Source: Pseudomonas bubulae (GTDB lineage Bacteria; Pseudomonadota; Gammaproteobacteria; Pseudomonadales; Pseudomonadaceae). Taken from it: 64,000 bases of DNA. The stretch covers positions 2,827,001 through 2,891,000 of the forward strand of contig NZ_CP146077.1 of the NCBI RefSeq assembly GCF_037023725.1, in the 5' to 3' direction. A model generated the notes under the pieces. It had not been told where the DNA came from, made no database searches, and was given only the letters and a program-made list of their open reading frames with translations. Position numbers and translations under genes: made by a program. Of the stretch, positions 1 to 8,959 are shown in pieces; the stretch's first letter is position 1; the number at the start of each line of letters is the position of its first letter.

Positions 1-1
1 G

Positions 2-253
2 GCGGTGAATGCGGTGCTGGAGATGAAACTGGACGAAGATCTGGAGCTGGAAGATTACGAGGCCAATTTCCGCCGTATGTTTGGTAACGAGCGTATGGAC
101 GCCGCCATCGGTTCGGTGAACAGTACAGTGCGTTTCCATGGTTTGACCCCCACCAGCATCAAGCTGGAAGGGCTGGACAAGCACCTGCGCCTGATTGACA
201 GCTACAAGAAGCTGCATGCTGCGCGGGCCAGGGCAGCGGGCCTGGCCGGCTAA
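2..253 (+). CDS. C-terminal fragment of an unidentified protein
   Basis: The reading frame is open to the left edge of the window, so this is the 3' end of a longer gene; the GTG near base 5 is probably an internal codon. About 83 residues are visible. They start with a charged stretch (MKLDEDLELEDYEANF), continue with a short mixed segment containing FHGLTPTSIKLEGLD, and end in an Ala/Arg-rich tail (AARARAAGLAG). No membrane segment or known motif is visible and I do not recognise the family. The stop codon is followed after about 15 bases by a strong terminator, so this gene ends its own transcription unit and is separate from the response regulator downstream. Confidence 0.6.
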   Translation, partial: AVNAVLEMKLDEDLELEDYEANFRRMFGNERMDAAIGSVNSTVRFHGLTPTSIKLEGLDKHLRLIDSYKKLHAARARAAGLAG

Positions 254-267
254 CCCGCAGCGCAGGC

Positions 268-296
268 AAAAAAGCACCTCAGGGTGCTTTTTTTGT
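268..296 (+). terminator. Rho-independent terminator
   Basis: The stem AAAAGCACC / GGTGCTTTT with loop TCA/G is followed by a T-rich run. It lies just after the stop codon of the partial first gene and should end that transcript. Confidence 0.85.
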
Positions 297-418
297 TTTT
301 GGCGTTCATGGTGAAGCGCGGGTATCGGTGCTTTACTGGATCTTTAAACGGGCACGGGTCGCTAGCCAGGGAGGCCGGCGGATCAGGCACCTAACAGCCT
401 CTTATTTGAGCGCGTTCC

Positions 419-2209
419 ATGTCCAATACAGCTGCCACACTCTTGATCGTGGATGACGATGTTCATGTTCGCGAGCTGCTTGAAGCCTTGCTGCAAGAGC
501 AGGGTTACCACACGCTGACGGCCAGTTCGGGTGAGCAGGCCTTGAGTACGGTTGCGCAACAGCAGCCGGATCTGATTTTGCTCGATGCGATGATGCCGGG
601 CACTGACGGTTATCAGGTTGCCCGCCAGCTCAAGGCCAATTCATCCACGGCCAATATCCCGATCATCATGCTGTCGGGGCAGGGCGAGCAGAGTGCGCGC
701 CTGCTGGGGCTGGAAGCGGGGGCAGAAGACTTCCTGTGCAAGCCTGTGAGCAGTGACGAGTTGTGGTTGCGGGTGCGCAATCTGTTACGGCTCAAGGCGT
801 TTGGCGATTATCAGGCGGTGCATACCCTGATGCTTGAGCAGCAGCTTGAAAAACGCACCAGCGATCTGGAGCGTTTTCGAACGGCAATGGGGACTGATGA
901 GCGGCTGCTGAAGATGGCCAATTACGACCCGCTGACGGGCTTGCCCAACCGCGACCTGTTTTACACCACCTTGCAGATGGGCCTTACCCAGGCGGTGCTG
1001 CGCGGCTGGCAGCTGGCGGTGGTGACGGTTGGCCTCAATGACTTCAAGAATATCAACCTGACCTGGGGCCATTTAATGGGGGACAAGGTGTTGGCCGAGT
1101 TCAGCCAGCGCCTGTCCAATTGCCTTAATGTCAGCGACACCCTGGGGCGGATGGACGGTGACGAGCTGGCCTTGATCCTGATGATCCGCAAGGGGCAGCC
1201 CGGCCCGCGGCAGATGGTTGACCGTATCCGCGAGGTGCTGCGCGAGCCGTTCAGGCTGCAGGGGCATGACACGCCGATGACGGCCAGTTACGGGATTGCC
1301 CTGTATCCGGATGACGGTGCCGAGGCGCACCGCCTGATCAAGCACGCCAATACCGCCATGGGCCTGGCCAAGCAGGCGGGCAAGGACACTTACCGGTTTT
1401 ACACGGCCCAGATGAATGTCGAGGTGCTGGCCCGGCAAGAGCTGGAAACCGCGCTGCGTGATGCGGTGCGCAAGCAGGCCTTCGAGGTCTATTACCAGCC
1501 CAAGATCAGCCTCAAGGACGGCAGGATTTGTGGCGTCGAGGCGCTGTTGCGCTGGCACCGGCCAGGGGTTGCGACGATTTCGCCTGCGGTTTTTGTGCCG
1601 CTGCTGGAAAGCCTCGGGCTGATTTCCCGGGTGGGGCAGTGGGTGATTGACCGGGTCTGCAGCCAGATTGCCCAATGGCAAGGTGCGGGGCTTGGCGGGG
1701 TGGAAGTGGCGGTCAATGTGTCGGCACAACAGATTTGTGAAGGCGACCTGGTCAGTGATATCGAGCGTTCGCTCAAGGCCCATCAACTGGATCCGCACTT
1801 GCTCGAGGTGGAGCTGACGGAGGGTTCGCTGATGGAAAACACGCCCCATACCGTGGCCAGCCTGCTGACGCTGCGCGATATGGGGGTGAAAATTTCCATT
1901 GATGACTTTGGCACGGGGTATTCGAGCCTTGCTTACCTGAGCCGTTTCCCCATCGACAAGTTGAAGATTGATATTGCGTTTATCCGTGAAGTCACCTTGA
2001 GCCCTCAGGATGCGGCTATAGCCCGGACGATTATCGAGTTGGCGCACAGCCTGAGTTTGCAGGTGATTGCCGAAGGTGTAGAGACCCGGGAGCAGCTGGC
2101 GTTCCTGACCGACAACGGTTGCGACCAGGTGCAGGGTTATCTGTTTTGCCGACCTTTGCCGGCCGAGGAGCTGGAGGTCTTGCTGCGCGAGCCGCGCAGT
2201 TTTATCTAA
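419..2209 (+). CDS. Response regulator with REC, degenerate GGDEF and EAL domains
   Basis: Likely a phosphorylation-controlled cyclic-di-GMP phosphodiesterase in the cytoplasm. Residues 1-125 form a receiver domain with acidic pair D12/D13, phospho-acceptor D56 ([10 protein letters not shown]) and the conserved Lys in FLCKPV. A GGDEF domain follows (about 165-330), but its signature reads DGDEL, so cyclase activity is unlikely; such domains often act as GTP-sensing regulators. The C-terminal EAL domain (about 345-590) keeps [38 protein letters not shown] and QGY, the residues needed for metal binding and c-di-GMP hydrolysis. No membrane segment is seen. The ATG start is chosen because the receiver domain begins right after it; the ribosome site is weak. 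No partner histidine kinase is in the window. Confidence 0.9.
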   Translation: MSNTAATLLIVDDDVHVRELLEALLQEQGYHTLTASSGEQALSTVAQQQPDLILLDAMMPGTDGYQVARQLKANSSTANIPIIMLSGQGEQSARLLGLEAGAEDFLCKPVSSDELWLRVRNLLRLKAFGDYQAVHTLMLEQQLEKRTSDLERFRTAMGTDERLLKMANYDPLTGLPNRDLFYTTLQMGLTQAVLRGWQLAVVTVGLNDFKNINLTWGHLMGDKVLAEFSQRLSNCLNVSDTLGRMDGDELALILMIRKGQPGPRQMVDRIREVLREPFRLQGHDTPMTASYGIALYPDDGAEAHRLIKHANTAMGLAKQAGKDTYRFYTAQMNVEVLARQELETALRDAVRKQAFEVYYQPKISLKDGRICGVEALLRWHRPGVATISPAVFVPLLESLGLISRVGQWVIDRVCSQIAQWQGAGLGGVEVAVNVSAQQICEGDLVSDIERSLKAHQLDPHLLEVELTEGSLMENTPHTVASLLTLRDMGVKISIDDFGTGYSSLAYLSRFPIDKLKIDIAFIREVTLSPQDAAIARTIIELAHSLSLQVIAEGVETREQLAFLTDNGCDQVQGYLFCRPLPAEELEVLLREPRSFI

Positions 2210-2220
2210 GCCCTAGGTCT

Positions 2221-2237
2221 GTAGCAGCTGCCGAAGG
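2221..2237. repeat. Half REP element
   Basis: Seventeen bases (GTAGCAGCTGCCGAAGG) are identical to one arm of the full palindrome near 8.9 kb. The other arm is missing here, so it is probably a decayed or single-arm REP copy, sitting just after the response-regulator gene. Confidence 0.5.
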
Positions 2238-2345
2238 ATACGGATATGGATATGATTTCAGTGACCATGCACTAGCCCGTTACCCCAGGTTACGGCCGAA
2301 AATTCCTTTAACTGTTGCCTTGACCCAACAGTGAAGGATACCCCT

Positions 2346-5300
2346 GTGAATACAGCCGATTTACCCGACACCCGGCTGCTCCAGCAAGCCGTGGCCAGTG
2401 AGTTTGCCTTGCGCCCCAATCTGCGCAGCGTGGTTCACCAGTTGCTCCTCCAACAATTGACCGAGGCCTTCGCGCCGCAGGTCTTCGATATTTTTCATAC
2501 CTGGCTGGTGCATACGGTGGCCCCGGACGGTACTGCGCTTGAGCAGCCCGGCTATCGGTTGCTGAGCAATGTGCTGCTGGAGCATATCGCCAGCCAGCAA
2601 CCGCTCAACGACGACTACTACTCCGGCGAAGAGTGTTTTATCGGGGTAAGAACCGCCCATTCGCAGATGAGCCCTGTCGCGCCCATCAGCCGGGTCGTAG
2701 CACTGATGCGCAACGTGGTGCAGGGCTGGCGTGTGGCGCTGCAACAAGCCCTGGTCGAGTACTGGAATCAACCCGCCGATGCCGGGCCGAGCCGTTTGAT
2801 CTGGTTGTCGCGCCTCATTCAGGATCAGCTACTGGCCAGTGCCGAGACCACGGTTAACCTGAGTGCCCGGCAGCGCGCCGTGCTGCGCTCGGTGTTCAGT
2901 TACCCCGACCGGCTCGATCGCTACGGTTTGCCCGGCCTCGACAGCAGCACCCGGGTCTACACGGTGGCCGCGAAGATGATGGCCGCGGGCAAGACCTGGG
3001 AGGTGCTGACCCCCGATGTGCTGATTGTGCATGGGCTCAGTGGCGAAAATGGCGTTTTCCACTGCAAGGTCGACGGTACTATTCAGGCTTTCGCGTCCAT
3101 CAGCGGCTTTACTCAACACTGGGGCGGCGACATGGCGGCGCGCTATGCACTGGACTCCATAACCCGCGTGCTTTATGAGCCTGAAGGCAACTTCGTGCAG
3201 GCCCAGGCCATGTGCATACTTGAACGTCATCTGGATGCCATTATGGCGCCCGTGCCGCCGGCAAGTACTGATGCCCTGGAAGTTCAGGTGCTGGACATTA
3301 CCGACACCTCATCCGTGTTCAGCGCCACGCAAGCACGTGCGCCGCGGGACCTGTCAAGTCTCTACGCCAGCCTGCCCGAGTGGTTGCGCCAGGCATCTGC
3401 AGCCGACCGGTTTGCTTATCGCAGCCATCTGACGGCGTTGGCCAGCACCAATCAGCAGGCCAATGGCCGTCGTTTCAACGACGATATCCCCAGCCTGCAC
3501 GACTTCACCGTCGATGCCCTGCGCCGGCGGATGGGCCGGGATCAGCCACTGGCACCGGGCTATAACCCTGACGAGGTCGTGCTGACCTTTAACCAGCCGC
3601 TGGGCCCGGGCGGTGAGGGCACGGTCGGCACGCTCAACCCTTACACCCTGACCCTGACCGAGCTGGCCGTGCAAAACCTCAGGGGCGCACTGAGCCGCCC
3701 GGTGCGCATCAGCCATGCCAAAGGCCAGTTGATCCAGGACTGGTGGATGACCCCGGACTATGTCCGGCGCCTGGTTCAGGCGGTCGATATTGGCCAGAAC
3801 TACCCGCAATGGATCAGGCGCTGCCTGCTGGGCAACCCCGAGCATGCCCAGGCAAGGGAGCGGTTGTTTGTCGATGAGCTGCGGGTGCACTTACCTTTGC
3901 AGGCGCTGGAATGCAAATTGCGCCAGCGCTGCAACTTTACCGAACGCGGTTATCAGTGCGTAAAGGGCCTGATGATGCTCGACCCTGCGTTGCGCACGAT
4001 GCCCGGGCAGGCGGTGGTGATCCGGCCGCTGGCTTTTTTGGCAGCGCCCACGGCGCGGGCGGATGTGGTGCGCAACATGTTCGTGATCGGCCCTCAACAG
4101 GTCTCGGCGGGGCCCCATGTGCTTTATCGGCCCTTGTATAAGGACGCGCTGGTGGAGTTTCCGTCCTGGGCGGCACTCAGGGCGTCCATTGTGGCGCCGG
4201 GGCCGCTGCAGCAGAGCGTCCTTGACTGGCTGCCTGCCGGTGTTCGGGAGGGCTATGCGGTCGCTGGCTTCAACCGCGCTTTCCCGGCATCGTCATGGGT
4301 GTTTGACGAGTTTCCCGTGCCGCCTGTTTCCCGCCCGGCCCAGCTGGGCGAGGACGCCCTCGAGGGTGACTTCGGGCATACGTTATATACCGAAATGGCC
4401 CTGGCACTGAGCGATCTGGCAGACCGGCAAACCCTGTCCAACAGTGAGCGCCGCTGGGCCTCACTGCTGGAAGGGGGCTGGCTGCTGTTCAATACGGTGG
4501 TGCCCATGCTCAAGTTGCCAGGGGCGCTGCATGTGCTTAATGCGGTGGTGATGACAGTGCTGGCGTTGCAAACGGATATGCAAAGCCTGCGCAGCCCTGA
4601 CTCAACCTCCAGGGCGCCGGCGCTGATCGATCTGCTGTTCAATGTCGGGCTGACTCTGTTGCATCTGCGACCCACCCAGTTACCGTTACCGGCAAGGGTG
4701 CTACGCCCCGATACCGCGCTGCTGCCGCCTGAATTTCAGCAGCGACGCATTGCCCCGGAGGCCGAACCCCCGGTGCCTGCAGCTATCCGCGAAGGTGTGA
4801 CTTTCTTGCCCGCAGTGCCGTTGGGCAACCATAAAAGCCAGCTGGACCATGCCTGGTTCAACAACAATTGGGTGCATATCAAGCCTTCCCATCTCGAATG
4901 GCTTGATCGCAACCGGGGGGAATGGTCCGCCACGCAAAATATGTATGTGCGGGAGGGGGTCTATAAGGGGTTGTACATACTGAACGGCAAATGGCATGCC
5001 CTTGTTGAGGATTTCCCCTATCAAATCGGAATGGATTCGTCAGGGGTCTTTCTGGTCAGTCCACGTAACCCTTCCGAGCGGGGGCCGCGTATTCAGGGTG
5101 ATCACGAGGGGGTGTGGCGGTTTTCCCGCGAGGCAGGGCTGCGGGGAGGCAGCGATGTGCCCCAGGTTCTGCCCAGAGGCGTCGCCCGTATCAAGCGCAT
5201 CAATGAATTGCGCAAAAAAATGGCGCTCTACAATGAGCGGGTGCCGGTTCTGCAGGCTGAAATTAACCAAGCCACCCTGGCTTATGAACAACTCGGCGCT

Positions 5301-7031
5301 CAGGGTGCGCCACCGACTGCCTGTATCCAGGCGCTGGAGCGCTGTATTGCGGTGTTTGAAAAGCAGCTGCCGGAATACCTTGAGGCGCTGGATCATCTGC
5401 TGCAAAAGCACGGGCTGCTGGTGGAAGACCATGACCATGTGATCGTGTCGCAGCAGTACAAAAACCTGATCCTGCTGACGGCGCATCTGTTCGACTCGAG
5501 AGTGAGTATCTGCCGTTCTCTGCAGGAAATGCACCCCGAGGTGTTCAGGGGCGAGAAGCAGGTAGTGGATGCCGCGATGTTCAAAACGGGGGCTTATCGA
5601 GCCGATTGCCTGAGGATTTTCGAACAGCTGGAGGGCGCCGTTAATGACTTCAAGGCCATGCAGGGGTATCTGGAGAAGCTGCGCGGGGTGCCCAAGTCGG
5701 GTTTCAGGGAGGCGCAGGATGCGCGCAGGCGCTATTTCGGCTATGAGGTCGAGATTGAGGGTGAGACGGTCACCCGTTACCGCTCCGATGTGCTGTGCCG
5801 ATCCCATCAACTGGTGGTGCTGCGTGATCTTGTACCGCTGGAGCCGCTGGGCGATGACCGTCGCGCCGTGGATGAGATTGTCGGGCCGCTGTATTTCAAG
5901 GCTAAAAACCAGTCCGAACTTGAAGACGAAATCTTGTTCAGCCGCAGTGAACGCCTTGAAGTCCTCAGTGATGTGCGCGAGCACTACGCTGCGGCTGATG
6001 ATGCGTTGAGCATTTTTCTTATGCGCCCGGGGACACGGCTCGATCAACGTCAGGTTGGGCAGGTCAGGGCGGTGATCAAGGCCCTGGATACCCGGGCCGA
6101 GGCGATGCAACTGGAGCAGGCCCGGGCCCGGGATGAATGGCTGCCGGCGCAGCCGGGGCCTTCCCGTGTGCCTAACGCCAGGCGCAAAATCGTGCGCACG
6201 CGCAACAAGGGACTGCTGATCGGAACCGTCAGGGCCAGCCAAGTACAGGGCGAGGCGTCAATTGTCGATATCGGCGACCTGCCGGTGGCCCGTGCGGCGG
6301 GTGGTCTGTCGACGAATGTCTCGACGGCCTATCAACAGACGGCGGCGGATCAATGGGTCGAGCTGCACACGCCTGAGGTCGCGCCGGTACGCCCCTATGG
6401 CACGGTCAGGACCCAGGCTGCCACCCTGTTAAAGCAGGTCAATGGCGAAATTCATCGCGTAAAAAGCCACGTCAAACGCACGAAGTTCCCGCCGGAGCTG
6501 TATGGCTCTCTGGATCGCTTTGCCCATAACCTTGACCGGCTCGTGGCTGAAATCAAGGCGTTGCATCCCGATCGGGGGCCCGCGGCGGTGCCCGTACCCG
6601 ATACGCCCCAGGCATTGATCGGCCGTCTTGAGGCCGCATCAACCCGATTGCGCGCCGAGGGGCTGGGCATCCTTCTGGGCATGCCGCCGACCTCGGTGAC
6701 GGTGGATTTTTTGCTGAAGCAGGGCCAGGTGCAATTGGCCAAAATCAATCAGCGCATCGCCATGATCGGTGAGCGGCAGGATTTCGTGCAGGAATATGCC
6801 GTGCAGGATCGCGCCGGTCAGGTGCTCTGGTACGCGCATTTGCACTATGCCCAGGCGCGTGGCGGGGACGAGCACCCGACGGCGGCCCACTTCAAGCTGC
6901 CCGGCCAGCGCATGGACAGTAAAAAGAGCCTGGAGGCCAAGGCCGGGCCCGGGCAGAAAGTGCCCGAGGTGTATTACGCAACGATCAGCGAACAGTTGCT
7001 CAAGACGCATTTTTTTGGCAAAGAAGCCTGA
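2346..7031 (+). CDS. Giant dermonecrotic-toxin-like (DUF6543) protein
   Basis: A 1561-residue protein of the Pseudomonas family annotated as dermonecrotic toxin / DUF6543. The family-type segment LPEWLRQASAADRFAYRSHL followed by a NGRRFNDDIPSLHDF stretch lies near residues 350-395. A hydrophobic region near 705-745 (GGWLLFNTVVPMLKLPGALH onward) could be a membrane-insertion helix. A Trp/Tyr-rich segment near 840-930 and long charged coiled-coil-like stretches near 950-1150 follow. There is no N-terminal signal peptide, so secretion, if any, would use another route. The GTG at 2346 is preferred because GAAGGA lies 7 bases upstream; an in-frame GTG at 2331 has no such site. I see no catalytic motif that fixes an activity. 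No obvious immunity or secretion gene adjoins it. The toxin role is inferred from family naming only. Confidence 0.75.
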   Translation: MNTADLPDTRLLQQAVASEFALRPNLRSVVHQLLLQQLTEAFAPQVFDIFHTWLVHTVAPDGTALEQPGYRLLSNVLLEHIASQQPLNDDYYSGEECFIGVRTAHSQMSPVAPISRVVALMRNVVQGWRVALQQALVEYWNQPADAGPSRLIWLSRLIQDQLLASAETTVNLSARQRAVLRSVFSYPDRLDRYGLPGLDSSTRVYTVAAKMMAAGKTWEVLTPDVLIVHGLSGENGVFHCKVDGTIQAFASISGFTQHWGGDMAARYALDSITRVLYEPEGNFVQAQAMCILERHLDAIMAPVPPASTDALEVQVLDITDTSSVFSATQARAPRDLSSLYASLPEWLRQASAADRFAYRSHLTALASTNQQANGRRFNDDIPSLHDFTVDALRRRMGRDQPLAPGYNPDEVVLTFNQPLGPGGEGTVGTLNPYTLTLTELAVQNLRGALSRPVRISHAKGQLIQDWWMTPDYVRRLVQAVDIGQNYPQWIRRCLLGNPEHAQARERLFVDELRVHLPLQALECKLRQRCNFTERGYQCVKGLMMLDPALRTMPGQAVVIRPLAFLAAPTARADVVRNMFVIGPQQVSAGPHVLYRPLYKDALVEFPSWAALRASIVAPGPLQQSVLDWLPAGVREGYAVAGFNRAFPASSWVFDEFPVPPVSRPAQLGEDALEGDFGHTLYTEMALALSDLADRQTLSNSERRWASLLEGGWLLFNTVVPMLKLPGALHVLNAVVMTVLALQTDMQSLRSPDSTSRAPALIDLLFNVGLTLLHLRPTQLPLPARVLRPDTALLPPEFQQRRIAPEAEPPVPAAIREGVTFLPAVPLGNHKSQLDHAWFNNNWVHIKPSHLEWLDRNRGEWSATQNMYVREGVYKGLYILNGKWHALVEDFPYQIGMDSSGVFLVSPRNPSERGPRIQGDHEGVWRFSREAGLRGGSDVPQVLPRGVARIKRINELRKKMALYNERVPVLQAEINQATLAYEQLGAQGAPPTACIQALERCIAVFEKQLPEYLEALDHLLQKHGLLVEDHDHVIVSQQYKNLILLTAHLFDSRVSICRSLQEMHPEVFRGEKQVVDAAMFKTGAYRADCLRIFEQLEGAVNDFKAMQGYLEKLRGVPKSGFREAQDARRRYFGYEVEIEGETVTRYRSDVLCRSHQLVVLRDLVPLEPLGDDRRAVDEIVGPLYFKAKNQSELEDEILFSRSERLEVLSDVREHYAAADDALSIFLMRPGTRLDQRQVGQVRAVIKALDTRAEAMQLEQARARDEWLPAQPGPSRVPNARRKIVRTRNKGLLIGTVRASQVQGEASIVDIGDLPVARAAGGLSTNVSTAYQQTAADQWVELHTPEVAPVRPYGTVRTQAATLLKQVNGEIHRVKSHVKRTKFPPELYGSLDRFAHNLDRLVAEIKALHPDRGPAAVPVPDTPQALIGRLEAASTRLRAEGLGILLGMPPTSVTVDFLLKQGQVQLAKINQRIAMIGERQDFVQEYAVQDRAGQVLWYAHLHYAQARGGDEHPTAAHFKLPGQRMDSKKSLEAKAGPGQKVPEVYYATISEQLLKTHFFGKEA

Positions 7032-7103
7032 TCGCGCATCGGGTACGTGGGTTCCCGGGCTCAATTGACCTATCATTACGCCTTTCCAACAGGTGATTGA
7101 TCA

Positions 7104-7403
7104 ATGAGCGATTCAAACCAGACCTTGCGCACAGCCCTTGAAACCAGCGATATGCTGGTGATTGACGGGCTGCATGCCTGGGATTTCTCTCTGGACGATG
7201 TGCAATTGCTCATCAAGTGCATGGACGGACGTGCTGAAAAGCGCTGGCATTTCACTGCGCCACAGATTGACGCGGCGCAGTTTGACCAGGGTTTGCAAAG
7301 CTGGACCCTGGTGGGCGACTCGGGCGAGCATCGCCTGGTTTGCCTGAGCGCCTTGAGCGCAAACAACGACGACGATGAAGCCGAGGCCGAAGATGAAGTT
7401 TAA
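7104..7403 (+). CDS. DUF5629 family protein
   Basis: A 99-residue acidic protein resembling the small Pseudomonas family DUF5629; its function is unknown. The visible core is the LETSDMLVIDGLHAWDF stretch followed by a Trp-containing segment, and the C-terminus is a run of Asp/Glu (NNDDDEAEAEDEV). There is no signal peptide or membrane segment, so it is probably cytoplasmic. Its last 11 bases overlap the start of the lactonase gene, so the two are translationally coupled. An AGGTGAT sequence upstream of the ATG serves as ribosome site. Because this pair looks like a housekeeping unit, I do not regard it as an immunity gene for the giant protein upstream. Confidence 0.75.
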   Translation: MSDSNQTLRTALETSDMLVIDGLHAWDFSLDDVQLLIKCMDGRAEKRWHFTAPQIDAAQFDQGLQSWTLVGDSGEHRLVCLSALSANNDDDEAEAEDEV

Positions 7404-8565
7404 ATCGCTGCCAATGCTGATGGCGCTGAGCGTGGGCGCCATGTCGGCCCAGGCCGAGTCCCGCGATGAAGTCGAACTGCTGGTGGGTTCCTATACCCAG
7501 GGCAAAAGCCAGGGTATCTACCGCCTGCAGTTTGACAGTGCCAAGGGGCATATCACCCCTGAGCCGCTGCAAGTGTTCAAGGCTGCCAACCCTTCGTGGC
7601 TGACCCTGTCCAAAGACCAGACCCGCCTGTTTGTGGTCAATGAAAACGGTCAGGGCCAGGCCGATGTGGTCGGGCGCGCCAGTAGCGTTGCCATCGATCC
7701 GAAAACCAACGCGCTGACGCTGATCAACCAGGTCAAGACCTTGGGCGAAGAGCCGACCCACTCCAGCCTGAGCGCCGACGAGCGTTATCTGTTTGTGGCC
7801 AACTACGGGGTTCACGCCGACCCTGGCGGCAGCCTGGCGGTATTGCCGATCGACGCCGCAGGCCAGTTGCAACCTGTGACCCAGATGAGCAGCCACCCGG
7901 CCAGTCGGGTCAACCCCGAGCGGCAGATGTCGGCGCATGTGCATTCGGTGGTGTCCTCGCCCGATGGCAAGTTTGTGTACGCCAGTGACCTGGGTGCAGA
8001 CAAGGTGTTTGTCTACCGTTACGACCCGGTAGCCAGCCCGGAGCATCCACTGGTAGCCGCGGCACCGGCTTTCATTGAGTTGCCGGCAGGTAGCGGGCCG
8101 CGTCATCTGCTGTTTTCCAAAGATGGCAAGCATGCGTACCTGACCACTGAAATGAGTGCCCAGGTGTTTGTGTTCGACTATGCCGATGGCCAGCTCAAGC
8201 AGCGTCAGGTGGTGGAGCTGGCTCAGGGTATGCCTGCGCAAAACCGTGCCGCCGGTGCTGTGCATGCTTCACCTGACGGCCGTTTCCTGTATGTCAGCAA
8301 CCGTGGCAAGGCCAATGAAATCCTGGTGTTTGCGATCGACCCGGGCAATGGCGAGTTGACTGAAATCCAGCGCCGCTCGGTGGAGGGTGATCACCCGCGC
8401 GAGTTTGCCCTGAGCCCCAATGGCAAGTTTTTGCTGATTGCCAACCAGATGAGCAATGCCATTGTGGTGCTTGAGCGTGATCCTGCCAGCGGCAAGCTGG
8501 GCAAGGCCGTGCAGTCCCTGGCAATGGACGCGCCGTCTGATGTGAAATTTATCAACCGCCCGTAA
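7393..8565 (+). CDS. Exported lactonase-family beta-propeller protein
   Basis: A 390-residue protein of the YbhE/6-phosphogluconolactonase-like seven-bladed propeller family. The family includes sugar-acid lactonases and carboxy-cis,cis-muconate cyclases, so the substrate is uncertain. The N-terminus is a clear signal peptide (MKFKSLPMLMALSVGAMSAQA), suggesting a periplasmic location, unlike cytoplasmic E. coli Pgl. Blade motifs such as VHSVVSSPDGKFVYASDLGAD, GSGPRHLLFSKDGKHAYL, VHASPDGRFLYVSNRG and HPREFALSPNGKFLLIANQ are visible. The ATG at 7393 is chosen because it begins the signal peptide and has GAGG about 6 bases upstream; an upstream in-frame ATG at 7375 would add six residues before it. 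It overlaps the DUF5629 gene. Confidence 0.85.
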   Translation: MKFKSLPMLMALSVGAMSAQAESRDEVELLVGSYTQGKSQGIYRLQFDSAKGHITPEPLQVFKAANPSWLTLSKDQTRLFVVNENGQGQADVVGRASSVAIDPKTNALTLINQVKTLGEEPTHSSLSADERYLFVANYGVHADPGGSLAVLPIDAAGQLQPVTQMSSHPASRVNPERQMSAHVHSVVSSPDGKFVYASDLGADKVFVYRYDPVASPEHPLVAAAPAFIELPAGSGPRHLLFSKDGKHAYLTTEMSAQVFVFDYADGQLKQRQVVELAQGMPAQNRAAGAVHASPDGRFLYVSNRGKANEILVFAIDPGNGELTEIQRRSVEGDHPREFALSPNGKFLLIANQMSNAIVVLERDPASGKLGKAVQSLAMDAPSDVKFINRP

Positions 8566-8579
8566 TCAAGGGCGTGCTG

Positions 8580-8606
8580 GCCTCTATCAATTGCGCTGAT
8601 AGAGGC
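8580..8606 (+). terminator. Perfect hairpin after the lactonase gene
   Basis: GCCTCTATCA and TGATAGAGGC form a 10-bp perfect stem with a 7-base loop 14 bases after the lactonase stop. There is no T run, so it may be a weak terminator or an mRNA 3'-end stabiliser. Confidence 0.45.
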
Positions 8607-8706
8607 TAGTGCTGCAATGAATTTCTGCACGATCGCCCTTGGCGTTAAGTTGGTTGCACGGCCTGAAAAGGCAAGCAAACCAACTGAATCGTCGAGGGTT
8701 AGTGCC

Positions 8707-8880
8707 ATGAACTTCAATCTGTTCTCTGTAATTGCTGCTTCAGCCATCTCCGCTACTGTGGCTTTGCCTGCCAGCGCGACCCCGGTGCTTGGCGACAAAA
8801 AGTCTGCGGCCTATACCCAGAAATACCTGCAACAAAGCGCCCATTTTTATGCGGCGCTGAATCATAAAACCCGCTCTTGA
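8707..8880 (+). CDS. Small exported protein of unknown function
   Basis: A 57-residue protein with a strong Sec signal peptide (MNFNLFSVIAASAISATVALPASA) that would leave a mature peptide of about 33 residues ending QSAHFYAALNHKTRS. GAGG lies about 10 bases before the ATG, and the hydrophobic start shows real coding character despite the small size. The family is not recognised. It stands alone between a hairpin and a large REP palindrome. The mature peptide is hydrophilic and lacks Cys, so neither a lipoprotein nor a disulfide-rich peptide is suggested. Confidence 0.6.
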   Translation: MNFNLFSVIAASAISATVALPASATPVLGDKKSAAYTQKYLQQSAHFYAALNHKTRS

Positions 8881-8892
8881 GAGCACGCTATC

Positions 8893-8942
8893 CGTAGCAG
8901 CTGCCGAAGGAACGAGGCTGCGTTCCTTCGGCAGCTGCTACG
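8893..8942. repeat. REP palindrome with 22-bp perfect arms
   Basis: Arms beginning CGTAGCAGCTGCCGAAGG at 8893-8914 and ending at 8921-8942 are exact reverse complements, with a 6-base loop. It lies between converging genes (small exported protein and anti-sigma factor), the usual place for Pseudomonas REP sequences, and could form a hairpin in either transcript. Confidence 0.85.
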
Positions 8943-8959
8943 TACTACTTGTGCGCCGT

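Noticed and set aside
1073-2047. Long minus-strand open frame opposite the GGDEF-EAL gene
   Set aside because: It is a shadow of the high-GC coding strand; the plus-strand domains are unmistakable and the minus frame shows no family motif or ribosome site.
7104-7403. DUF5629 gene as immunity partner of the giant toxin-like protein
   Set aside because: It overlaps and is coupled to the lactonase gene and looks like a conserved housekeeping family, with no feature of an immunity protein.
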